A DNA stretch of 64,000 nt from Saururus chinensis (taxonomy: Eukaryota > Streptophyta > Magnoliopsida > Piperales > Saururaceae), in the NCBI GenBank assembly GCA_035235625.1, contig CP141140.1, forward strand, positions 37,126,351 through 37,190,350, given 5' to 3'. Each line of letters opens with the position of its first letter. The stretch's first letter is position 1. Shown here piece by piece: positions 13,401 to 23,305 of the stretch. The translations under genes and the position numbers were made by a program. The notes beneath the pieces are model-generated. The model had not been told where the DNA came from, did no database searches, and saw only the letters and a list, made by a program, of their open reading frames with translations.

Positions 13401-13585
13401 GTAAGCATACTGTACCTAATATTTCATTTATTTCTCTTATACCCTTAAACCTACTATGCATTGTCTACCTCGATGTGTGTCTATTACGTGACACTAACGA
13501 TTGTCATGACCCAAAACCCAGTCTTTCGTCTTTATAATGATGACTTTCACTCTATTTCTTAGCCCGTTCCTGACTCTAAAAAGTC
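10415..13585. repeat. Duplication unit A: orphan copy of the dirigent gene upstream flank
   Basis: Noncoding segment that matches 20259–22727 nearly base for base over long stretches, from GTCGAGGAGG to CTGACTCTAA.AAGTC. In unit B this sequence lies about 160 bp upstream of the dirigent start codon. Here the corresponding gene is gone and the MULE terminus abuts directly. Unit A carries an extra ~770 bp (about 12231–13003) absent from unit B and lacks a 78-bp segment present there (21832–21909). No coding potential seen. Confidence 0.9.
12231..13003. other. ~770-bp insertion specific to duplication unit A
   Basis: Comparison with unit B places this AT-rich block at the position equivalent to about 22178 (between CACT.ATGAA and TTTC.TTTCTCATCATTCT). 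No open frame. I saw no convincing terminal repeats, so it is either a decayed insertion in A or a deletion in B. Confidence 0.55.
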
Positions 13586-14077
13586 CCTATCAGCCGCACC
13601 ATTTGCCACATGATCATTGAGTTCTTTTGCATCCTTCACTCCTACTTTCTTCACTTCCACCTTTGGGTTCACTTTATTCGTATGTTTACTATAGACTTTA
13701 GCATCATTCAACATAATCGATTGGTTAATCATTGGCTCAGTTACATCAAAATTCAAGTCACATTCCTGGAACACATGTACATTTTGCACTGTGGTTATTA
13801 TCAATGGGAGACCATCGTGCCTCGTCTTTATATAGCGCAGAAAAGAATGGAGAGTCTTAGTATCACGTATTTCTATTGGAGGTAGGTCCAGGGGGATTGC
13901 CAAAGGATATGTAAAACTCATCTTCAATGAGTATTCCTTTCTATAACATCCTATTACTTCGTAAACCATGGTCACCAAGGATTCGTATGTCAATGGGCTT
14001 CTAACAAAAATGAGATCTGACTTGGCATTGGAGCTATCATACTTGTGTTGACTTGCATCCCACTCTCCCCCACACAC
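13559..14077 (-). pseudogene. MULE transposase N-terminal domain fragment
   Basis: Open frame of 172 aa. It starts MCGGEWDASQHKYDSS and contains TYESLVTMVYEVIGCYRKEY, PPIEIRDTKTLHSFL and GLPLIITTVQ. This is the pattern of the N-terminal region of plant MuDR-like transposases (GGEW...Y, then a ubiquitin-like/PB1-like fold with PPIEI.D..D). No catalytic domain follows: the match to MULE ends near residue AADRD at about 13585, where duplication unit A begins, and the last codons are read through non-element sequence. This supplies the kind of N-terminal domain the transposase at 1127–3608 has lost, though it comes from a different copy. Confidence 0.65.
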
Positions 14078-14869
14078 ACATAACTAAGGTTGCTCATCTG
14101 TTATCCATCTGAATACATCCGAGAGCTATATCAGTTAGGCAATAACAGTTATCAGTTGATACTTATCAGTCAATGCTTTCCATCCCAAAATTGAAAGAAG
14201 TTTGTGTTTATGTTCTTCAATTTGATTCTTAACCTCAATCATTCCTTCCTGTATTACAACTGTACATGCGGTACACACACCCTATAAGTGCCTCCAAAAG
14301 TAAAGATTCAATGTACCTGAAAGTTACCTATGTCAGCCACTACCAGTTATTAGTTGAACCGGATCAATTAAAGCTTTCGCCAACCTTCTCCACACCCAAA
14401 AATTTGTTGCCTTTCTTGTTTTATCATCTGACCATAGCAGGTAAGAACTAGTTCATGCACAAGTAAAAACATTAACATATTCTCCACATCCAACATTACC
14501 ATTGTTCTGGTATGGCAACCTTTTGGTAGAAACGTGACTATCTGTGTCTTCCTCGAGTTATGGTACATATGGGGAGGATGCTCTTGGACATCCACCCATT
14601 GCCAACATGCAGTCCCATGATCTGCTGGTAGGGAGACGAGAATATGGGTCTGTAAGAGAATACCTCAGAAGTTAGCCTGGGAAGAAGCATTAGGTTGTTA
14701 AGAACTGGGGGGGTGTTTCACTATTTTTAGCTTTATGACGAGGGATGGCCCATTTCTGCTATATGCAGTGCGCGTGTGGACAACTCAAACGTGGCGAACT
14801 ATCTTGATGCTCGTGATACACAATGGAAATATGTAGCTAAATGTATATATTATACATAATAAAGGAAAA
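14078..14869. other. Upstream region of MULE-2 transposase fragment
   Basis: Noncoding. Contains degenerate copies of the CAGTTA-type core near 14130–14170 and 14335–14360. Open frames at 14266–14451 (+) and 14368–14595 (−) lack recognisable features. Confidence 0.45.
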
Positions 14870-14871
14870 AG

Positions 14872-15112
14872 TTTATATGAGCCCGGGCTCATGCGCGCCT
14901 ACATGAGCCCGGGCTCACACGAGACTACGTGAGCCTAGTCTCACGTGTGACTATGTGAGCCCGTGCTCTATGGGCTGTCTGATTTACATCCAGCGGCCCA
15001 TAATACTCATGGGTTTAAATGGCCCGTGAGTATTATGGGTCGTTGGATGTAAATCGGATGGCCCATATGAGCCCAGGCCCACTTAGGCGCACGTGAGCCC
15101 ATGCTCATATAA
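14872..15112. mobile_element. GC-rich foldback MITE with internal 26-bp repeats
   Basis: Terminal inverted repeats TTTATATGAGC...GCTCATATAAA bound about 240 bp. The centre is a long, nearly perfect palindrome (14970–15064): the arms GATTTACATCC..CGGCCCATAA and their complement flank a TTTAAAT loop. The left half holds three or four tandem TGAGCCCGGGCTCA-like units of about 26 bp. GC content is far above the AT-rich surroundings. Noncoding, non-autonomous; family unknown to me. Confidence 0.8.
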
Positions 15113-15750
15113 ATGAGACTCTATTATAATTTCCCCAATCATCGAAAATAACATTTGTGAGACTCTGGAGGAGAATGCACGAACTAAAGATACTTAGGCA
15201 ATGAAGTATATGCGACATAAACTCCTCCCTTGTGTTTTAGTTTACTTTCAAATTCTATATCTTTACCGTATATGAAGCTTTTACTGCTCCCTCACGTTTT
15301 TACTTTACTCCTCCCTCATGTTTTAGGTTACTTTCCAATATAGTATAATAACCGTAAATGAAGCTTTTAAATTGAAGCCTTCATTCTATCAAAATATCTC
15401 TTTGCCATTGGCAAATTCTAACGATTGATATTGAATTTATTTAACTCTATTTGTGTTTTTAGCAACATCTATGGGAAGCTATAGCTTTTGATTTTATTTT
15501 TAAAGGTTTCTAAATAATATTTATCTTTAAGATTATAAGAACCATTAAATTGTATATGAATGCATTAAAAACTATTTCTATTTCTACCAATCCAATCAAC
15601 ATAATCCATAAATAAAGATAGTTCTAACCCTGAGAAACATTTGCTTGTACAATATCAATTAAACTGTGCACAAAACCATTTTCTAACTACTAAACAATCT
15701 CATATACATTATCCACCGTACCCATACATGCTGAATATACAAAATATCAC
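15113..15750. other. AT-rich spacer inside MULE-2
   Basis: No gene, domain or clear repeat seen apart from a short imperfect duplication of CTCCCTC..GTTTTAG.TTACTTTC near 15220–15340. Confidence 0.4.
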
Positions 15751-15785
15751 TAACTCAATCATGGGTGGTATGTGATGATTTAATT

Positions 15786-16079
15786 GGAGAGCAATCATGT
15801 ACATTACAAAGTTTAATCATTAGGAGGTGGTAGTGGCAAGAAAAATAGGTACACACCTATAATTATCATTAACTCAAATTATGAAGATGTTACATCTAAG
15901 GTGAGAACCTATATGTTATAATATCATTGAATATTTCGTGATTCTATAACATATCATTTCTCACATTAGATTTAACATATTTAGAATTTGAGTCGATGAT
16001 AATTATAGTTTTCTTCTTCTACATGCCACCACCACTACCTAACAAAGAAACTTTGTTATGTCCATAATGATTACTCTCC
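15786..16079. repeat. Foldback (inverted repeat) 1
   Basis: Arms of about 140 bp: GGAGAGCAATCATG...CAAAGTTTAATCATTAGG on the left pairs with CCTAACAAAGAAACTTTG...ATTACTCTCC on the right. The apex is around 15930. Its right flank (CATCCCAT...AATCACTCTA..CA) is repeated after foldback 2, so the whole unit is duplicated. Confidence 0.75.
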
Positions 16080-16249
16080 AAGTCCATCCCATCTTTTATC
16101 CTACCATAATCACTCTATCCACTATGAAACTGGCCAATACCTCGACGTCGGACCAGTTCTTCAACTTTTGCTTCTCCTCTGTTGCCCCTTCAAATCAATA
16201 ATAAAATTAATGAGCCACATTTTAATTCGAAATATATTAGCTACCTACC

Positions 16250-18270
16250 ATCTACTAGTCATCAGTTAGACAGTATGAGTTAACTTTCATTTAACCATAA
16301 ACTCTAGGTTATATGGTCTCATCCTCACTAATATAATATCAAATCATTGAAACCTACCATGTAAACCTATCTTACTTAAAACAAATGAACATACAATGTA
16401 CTTCAACAAATAATAGCCTACTAACATCTACCAGTCACCAAGTAGCCCGTATCAGTTAACTCTGTTTTAACCATGTATACTAAGTTATATGGTCTCCTCA
16501 TCCGTAAGTATCAGACCAAAGCATACTCCTGAGTAAAATAAATTACATATATTCTTAACAAATGTCATTAACTCTATCATGTGCGGCATATGATTCGATG
16601 TTGGTGGTATATGGCAATATGTTCATACCTTTTCTTTTGTTGATTATACAGAGTGATTATTTTGGATCAAATAATGTAATTAATTTGGATAACAATCAAT
16701 CATGCACATTACAAAGTTTAATCATTAAGATGTGGTGGTGGCAAGAAGAAATATAAAACAATCATTACTATCGATTCAGACGATGAAGATGTTAAATCTA
16801 ATGTGGGAAGCATAGATATGGTTTATATCATATCTATGTTCCCCACCTTATATTTAGTAGTTTCATCGTCTGAATCAATAATAATGATTGTTTTATACTT
16901 CCACCTACAACCACCAATGCCTAATGAAGAAACTTTGTTATGTGCAGAATATTTGCTCTCCAAATCCATCCCATATGTTGATCTAACTTAATCACTCTAT
17001 ACATTGTGAAGCTATCTGGCACCTCGATGTTGGCCTTCACCGACTTGTTCTCTACTCTGGCTTCTCCTCCGCTGCCCCTCGCATGCCTCAAGGAGGTAGA
17101 GATATAAGTGTACTGTGGTGAAGTGAAGAGATAGATTTTGTCAAAATTAGTTAACTAGCAGTCAACATTTAATCAATTAACTATCTTCTAACCATATAAA
17201 CTAGGTTATATGGTATCATCGTCGCTAAATATTAGATCACATCATACTCATGATAGTATAACACAAATTGCACAAATCTAATGACCACCCAATTTACTTC
17301 AAAAAATATTAGCCTCCTACCATCTACCAGTCAATAGTTAGGATGCATCAGTTAACTTTGTTTTAACCATATAAACTAGGTTATATGGTCTCCTCCTCGC
17401 TAGATATCAAATCACATCATACTCATAAGTAAAACTAATTACATATATTCTTCTTACTTACCCTAACAACAAAATATATATATTCATTTACTTACTTACC
17501 ATCCATTAAAATATATTACAAGCATAGTAACTAAGCACCAAACACACAAGATAAAGTTGACATATTTACTTAACAATACTCTTATTTATCCACCCATATG
17601 TAAACATAACTATCACTCCCAATGTACTTCAAAAAATATAAGCCTCCAACCATCTACCAGTCAATAGTTACGATGCATCAGTTAACTTTGTTTTCTTCCA
17701 TCTACTAGGTCATATGGTATAATACTCATTATATATCAAATCACATCATTAAAACCTACCTTGTAAATTCATCTTAAGCAAGTCAAATTACCACACAAGG
17801 TACTTAACAAAAAGTCTTCAACCATCTAACGGTCAACAATTTATTTAATGAGTTAACTGCATTTTAACCATATATTATAGGTCAGGGGGTCTCTTCCTCA
17901 CTAGATATCAAATCCCACTATTTAAACCTACCTTTTACACCTATCTTCCTTGAATCTACTACCTCAAAACATGTTATGCCAAAGTAACGCATCCTACCAT
18001 ATACCAGTCAACAGCTAGGCTGTATCAGTTAACTTCGATTTGCTCATAAAAAATAGGCCATATGGTCCCCTCCTTGCTATATATCTGATTATATCATGAA
18101 AGCCTACCTTTTCAACCAATCTAGCTTAAATCTAATGACCACGCAATATACTTCAACAAATAATACCCTCCTACCATCTACCAGCCAATAGTTAGGATAT
18201 ATCAGTTAACTATATACTACCCATGTAAACTAGGTCCAATTGTCTCCTCCTCGCTAGATATCATATCAAA
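16250..18270. repeat. Divergent ~175-bp repeat array with the same 29-bp core as the first MULE
   Basis: The core (CTACCAGTCAA.AGTTAGG, then ATCAGTTAACT) occurs near 16255, 16437, 17150, 17326, 17657, 17827, 18002 and 18180. It is typically followed by ...AACCAT.TAAACTAGGTTATATGG and by ATATCAAATCACATCAT. Spacing is 155–190 bp where uninterrupted; the gap 16437–17150 is filled by foldback 2. Between cores this array does not align well with the 7.7–9.0 kb array. Confidence 0.8.
16684..16965. repeat. Foldback (inverted repeat) 2, relative of foldback 1
   Basis: Left arm TTGGATAACAATCAATCATG pairs with the right arm ending TGCTCTCCAAATCC. The apex is the hairpin GCATAGATATGG/TATATC/ATATCTATG. 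It shares arm sequence and 3' flank (CACCTCGATGTTGG) with foldback 1. It also creates short open frames at 16562–16756 and 16803–16991 that are not genes. Confidence 0.75.
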
Positions 18271-18299
18271 TCATTAGTTAATTGAAACGTAAAAGCAAA

Positions 18300-19292
18300 A
18301 TACATAATCCATTACTTTTACCCTTAATTTATTTATTATACAGCCCTAGAAGAACATAATTTATCATAAACTATCAAAATACAACCATACATTACAAACC
18401 AAACTGATATAATCAGACCGCCCATTTGATGGGAAATTGTAGCAAATAACCAGACCCAAAGAAAACAGATATTGAATCTCTTTTCTCTTATATATTTTTT
18501 TAGCACAAATTATATAACTAAAAATTTCATAAACTATATATTTTTCAGCACAAATTAACATTACTTAGCCAAGTCACAACACCCCAGATTTGCACCTCTA
18601 TGTTAGTGAAAATCAAACCAAACACAAATTGCCCTGTTTTAACTAAACATTACACAATCACGAACTACACATATTACATATACTCAATATACAGAAATAT
18701 CTCTGTAACCTATATTCGAATTCTAACAAAGCAATATTTCAGAAAATACACACCTCAAACCCTCCATGCGGCTTCACAAAGTGGTCATTTTCCGATCACC
18801 CATATTTGGACTTTAAGCGGACAAGGGATCTTCTTCGACTGGACAGAGATGATGTGGAAATGATGAGGAGTAGACGGCGGCTCCCGTATCTAGGAGAAGA
18901 TGATGGTTGAGACGGGGGAGGAGGAGAGGAGGACAGTGGCTCCCTCTTCGAGAGTTGCCGTCGGGTCTTTTCGTCTCTAGGAGAAAATAATGGTTGAGAT
19001 AAGGGAAGAAAAGAGGAGAACAGTAGCTCTCGTATTTAGGAGAAGATGATGGAGGAGACGGGGGAGGAGGAGAGAAGTACGGCGGCACCCTCTGTAGGAG
19101 CTGCCGTCGGGTCTTTTGGTCTCTCATGGGGGCTTTTATCTTTTTATACATATATATAACCTAAGGGTATTATTAGTAATTTAAACATACATATGAGAAA
19201 GTAGAACATGCGTAAGTCTAATTATGTAAAATCAAAATACATAACCTATTTTTATATTTCTGATATTTATTAAATCTATTTTTAAAATAATT
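18300..19292. repeat. Subterminal and terminal region of MULE-2
   Basis: AT-rich to 18800, then a purine-rich block (18860–19130) with an internal tandem duplication: TTGCCGTCGGGTCTTTT near 18954 recurs as CTGCCGTCGGGTCTTTT near 19102, and the GGAGAAGATGATGG unit occurs near 18876 and 19036, with a variant near 18977. The terminal 130 bp resemble 10270–10412. A minus open frame at 18813–19151 is proline-rich low-complexity and not supported as a gene. Confidence 0.5.
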
Positions 19293-19531
19293 CCATTATT
19301 CGCATAGAGGGGATCAATGCCTTTATTTGCTAGAAGGGCTGCTCTCTACCCGCCCATTCGGGTGCGGACCAATGCTCTGGGCTACGGCGTAGCTTGGATC
19401 GCTATTTTGTTTACTAAAAAAAAGGACAATTTGTTGTCGATAGCAACATAAGAATCAATAGATGAGATATTTAGATCCAGCCACACGAAGGAGAAAAAGT
19501 ACTAATGTACCATCAATCTACAGGTGCGCAA

Positions 19532-20098
19532 TCAATAATGCATGACATAGACATTGTATTCAACGACGGCATCTCCAGTCTTTAGATCCAACATGTGGGT
19601 CCTGGCCTGAGCATAGCCCCGTCCCCACCGGAACAGCCCGCTGCCGCCAACCACCGGCATCTCCCTGACCTCCGAGAAGACGGTGTTTCTGCCCAATATG
19701 CTGAGGTTGCTACCGTTGTACTTGCCTGTCATGAAGGCAAAGTTCATGGTCATGAGCAGGCCAACCTGATCTTGCGAGGCGGAAGCGTAGATTCCCTGGG
19801 CCCTTCCGAGAAGCTTCGACTTTGGGTCCGGGCCGGCGGTCAGCGGGTCATCTATCATCACCACCATGCCGAAGCCTGTGGCGGAAGTATTGGTGGTCGG
19901 AGCCCTGGCTATCTGGACGGCTGTGGGGTTCCGCCCACTGACAATGTCATGGAAGTAGAAATGAAGGTGGCTGAGCTTCTCCTTCCGGTCCCCAAAGACA
20001 GGGTGGGGATTGCCGATGGTAGCGGAGGCGAAAGCGGTAAAGGCAAGGAGGGAGAAGAAGAGGAGGGCCGCTGAAGGGGAGTACTTGCTGGCGGCCAT
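19532..20098 (-). CDS. Dirigent-like protein
   Basis: Intact single-exon gene of 188 aa. Dirigent proteins are secreted proteins that steer stereoselective phenoxy-radical coupling in lignan biosynthesis and related pathways. Residues 1 to about 26 form a signal peptide (hydrophobic [16 protein letters not shown]). The mature part has the family signatures: [17 protein letters not shown] near residue 45, [16 protein letters not shown] with [10 protein letters not shown] in the middle, [12 protein letters not shown], and the C-terminal [20 protein letters not shown] plus [10 protein letters not shown]. Length is normal for the family. The start is the first ATG after a TATA-like element at about 20163–20173, with a short leader. 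The upstream flank is duplicated at 10415–13585, suggesting a former tandem gene. Which substrate it acts on cannot be told from sequence. Confidence 0.92.
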   Translation of the reverse strand: MAASKYSPSAALLFFSLLAFTAFASATIGNPHPVFGDRKEKLSHLHFYFHDIVSGRNPTAVQIARAPTTNTSATGFGMVVMIDDPLTAGPDPKSKLLGRAQGIYASASQDQVGLLMTMNFAFMTGKYNGSNLSILGRNTVFSEVREMPVVGGSGLFRWGRGYAQARTHMLDLKTGDAVVEYNVYVMHY

Positions 20099-20161
20099 GA
20101 TGAATGCTAATGAGGGACAAGCGCTGGCTAGTTGTGTGTAAGCAAATTTGTTGCATGCTCT

Positions 20162-20174
20162 TTTACATATAGGC
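20162..20174 (-). promoter_or_regulatory. Putative TATA box of the dirigent gene
   Basis: Minus strand reads GCCTATATGTAAA about 65–75 bp before the ATG, a spacing that fits a short 5' leader. A CATGCA element lies just downstream. Predicted by position only. Confidence 0.45.
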
Positions 20175-20258
20175 GCAGTATGTATGCAATGACAAATATG
20201 TGTGCTGTAATTCTTTCAATTAATCAGTGGGGTAGGAAGAAGGATTGAGGGTGAAGTG

Positions 20259-22727
20259 GTCGAGGAGGCAAACTCATTTTGACTTCTGGAAAAGCTTTAT
20301 ACATGTTCGATCGCATGGCAAGATATATGTCCAGAAGTAATTTAGACTATATATACATATTTTTTGGGATTGCAAAGGGAAAATCAAAAGCAATTAATAT
20401 GTTATGCTGCTTTATTTTAGACATTTTGACTAAAATATGTACTTACTGTTAGGTGTACTGTCCATTTGAGAAATGTAATCAGCTGGTGAATAGTTTATAC
20501 AAATTGATTAAGATATATACTTACTGTTAGGTGTACTGTCCATTTGAGTGAGCTGGTGAATATTTTATACAAATTGACTTAGATGTAATCAGCAGGTGAA
20601 GATTCACCGGCGAACCCGCTAGTGAACTTTTCACAGTCGTCAATCAAGCGATATTAATGGTGCAGGTATTAGGCATGCACTTCAACCGTAAACTATGTCT
20701 TTTTGAGTGAAATACATGCACTTAGCATATGTACACTTGATTTCTTAAAGAATGTGTCTATATACACCCTCATAATTTTTTTAATACCCCGCTTTATTCA
20801 AATTTTTATCAAAAGGGTGTGTGAAACGGGGTACTAAAAAGATTATTTCTTAGAAATGGATACATTTATTATTTCTTAGAAATGGACATCCGGCAAACTA
20901 CACTGGGTGAGCCTTCACGAGCTAATCACGTCTCACCATTTCCAATGAGGGCATGATAAAGCCACCATCACTAATAACAAGTAATTAAGAATCACATGTA
21001 GGAAGAGGTCCAGGTCTGAACTAAACTAACAGTGCCGATAAGCATGATTACATTGTTCTAATTTGAACATATAATACAGTTTGACTACATACATTGAGAG
21101 TTAATTAATCTATTTACTACACTGTTTCTTATTAGCAAATATATTAACTAAATATAGAGAACGTACCCATTCTGTCAAGCGGTAAAAACTTAAATGTCAT
21201 AAAATGTTTAGCGTTAATGTTTTTTTCATTGTATTTCACTTTGATTTAATCGAAGGGGGTTCTCTACCCCTTTTTCTACGGATACAAAAATGTTTAGCTT
21301 AATTAAATCTAATTAACTGTCAGTTAAAAAAAGTACAAAAAAAATGTAGAATAAGAACAAAGATTGCTTGTGAAGGGGGATTACTTTATCTTTGTTAAGA
21401 CATTATTCAAAGGACTGGCTTTGCAAAAGTGTCTTTCTAGTACACAGACAAAATGAGAACATTAATGCGACTAGCTAGGGTGGACCATTGTTAATTTAGT
21501 CTACATATTCTTCTCGTGCAACACTAGAATGATCTCCTTTCAATGGCCGGCAGCGAGAATCCGCCAAGTCTTTTCCATGAAGCAACGTCTGGGAACGAAG
21601 GAAGACCGGAACCGTAAAGTGACGATTCTTCCACGTTTGTTTCTGTTATTTGAAAGGGAGCCTGATCTCAATTATCAAAACAAAAAAAGGGGGGACCAGA
21701 TCTCACGTGTTTTCAAACCGCAGGCCAGAATTATGTCTTGGTTAGGAGACTCACACTGTGAAGACACGAGATTTCAGAGGATGGATCAGAGACTGGGTTG
21801 AGGATGGATCAGAGACTGGGTTGGGACTTTAGGTCCCATGGAAGAAAACAGGAAAGGAAATCATCTGGAATGTACTGTGTCTTTGGCTTAAAGTAATATC
21901 TGTCAGTAGTGGGCTCATGGCCATTCCAGGTCTTCCAAAGTTAAAGCACTTTTTATGCTCTAGTATCATAACATCAATGGTGTACACGTTAATGCATATT
22001 AATATAAATATTATTTCTAGTAGCGGGCACTAATCTGTACTGTCAATTTCGAAAATGAACATTTTATGTGCGTTTCTTATATTCAACTCACGAGTGAATA
22101 AGGAGAATAAAAAACCCTTATTTCCAAAGTCTTTGTCGCTAATGGGATAACTCATTCAATCACTTTTGCACTGATGAAAATTTTCTTTCTCATCATTCTA
22201 GCTAGGGTCCAAGAAATAAACTATAAGAAATTGAGAGCCTCACATTAATCGAAGTGATATAGTGATCTCATGACCCATGAGCGTTGGTGCACTACTTTCT
22301 GTCCTATACTCCATATGTGGAGTGTGATGGCTGATACAAAGTGGTGGCAGGATCATATCCCCCAACGGGTCCACTTAAATTAACTTACTCACACAATGAT
22401 AACGAGGTGTTGTAAGAGTTTAATGTCCGGGATATGGTAGGAATAAGGTCTTCTCACGGAGAAATTATGAAAATCGTGCTTAACACGTTTGACAAGGTTA
22501 GTTTTTGTGTCCAACTTAGATAGCTAGGTTAAGTAGGATTATCCCGTAAGCGTAATATACCTAATATTTCAATTATTCCTCTGATACCCTTAAACCTACT
22601 ACGCATTGTCTACCTTGACGTGTGTCTATTACGTGACACTAACGATTGTCATGACCCAAAACCCGGTCTTTCATCTTTATAATGACTTTTACTCTATTTC
22701 TTAGCCCGTTCCTGACTCTAACAAGTC
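20259..22727. repeat. Duplication unit B: upstream flank of the dirigent gene
   Basis: Counterpart of 10415–13585. Carries its own changes: a 23-bp tandem duplication (AGGATGGATCAGAGACTGGG plus TTG, at 21778–21823) and a 78-bp segment at 21832–21909 not present in unit A. No gene seen; the open frame at 21529–21801 is not conserved in unit A. Confidence 0.9.
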
Positions 22728-23180
22728 AATCCCAACTGCTTATTTAAAGGGTTATTTCTTTGCCAAGACCCTTTTCCCCTGTTGAACGATTGAAACACTA
22801 GCCTTGCTCTAAATCATGACTTTCCAGACTAATGTATTATACTTTTTACTCAAGTTCTTAACCCGTTGGACACGCATCAGGTCAACCCCAACTTATTCAA
22901 AGGGGAAATTTCTTCGCCGGGACTCTTCTCCAAAACAGTAGCCTGGCGTCCCAAATGTTTAGGGGGACAAGACTAGTACGATTTATTGGAATTCAGATTC
23001 AAGGAGGGATAGGCCAACATGATTTAGAAAATTGTGTCAGCGCATGTGACTTGGCCCAGATTTGGAATAGCTACAAATTGGACTTGGCCGATTACTGGAT
23101 TTAGGTCCATTAGTAAATAATAGGACGAAACCAGAAGATATTAATTAAATTTCTTTAAATAATTAGTAAATTAGATTAAA
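22728..23180. other. Unique AT-rich flank
   Basis: Contains a weak direct duplication (TTATT.AAAGGG..ATTTCTT.GCC.GGACTCTTCTCC near 22738 and 22888). Otherwise nothing recognised. Confidence 0.4.
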
Positions 23181-23305
23181 ATGAGTCTATATGCATGTAC
23201 CTTAATAATCGTCTCAGTACCTCAATAACCCCATAAACCCCCTCATAAAATTATAAATAAAATGAGGTACTTATGAGACTAGTGGGGTGCATATTGACTT
23301 ATTCA
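23181..23305. mobile_element. Small MITE
   Basis: About 125 bp bounded by inverted repeats: ATGAGTCTATATGCATGTAC...GTCTCAGTACCTCA pairs with TGAGGTACTTATGAGAC...GTGCATATTGACTTAT. No coding capacity. Confidence 0.6.

Larger units (their letters stand above)
13586..19292. mobile_element. Second MULE end (decayed), probably the transposase-side end of an inverted element
   Basis: Bounded on the left by the end of duplication unit A and on the right by the terminal segment 19161–19292 shared with the first MULE. It contains a minus-strand transposase N-terminal fragment (13559–14077), scattered copies of the 29-bp core, foldback elements and a divergent tandem array (16250–18270). The transposase is transcribed inward from this end. 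In the first MULE the equivalent end drives the Ulp1 gene, so I infer opposite ends of related elements. Confidence 0.6.

Noticed and set aside
19595..20074. 159-codon plus-strand open frame opposite the dirigent gene
   Set aside because: Antisense shadow of a GC-rich coding exon; no domain, while the minus strand encodes a complete dirigent protein.
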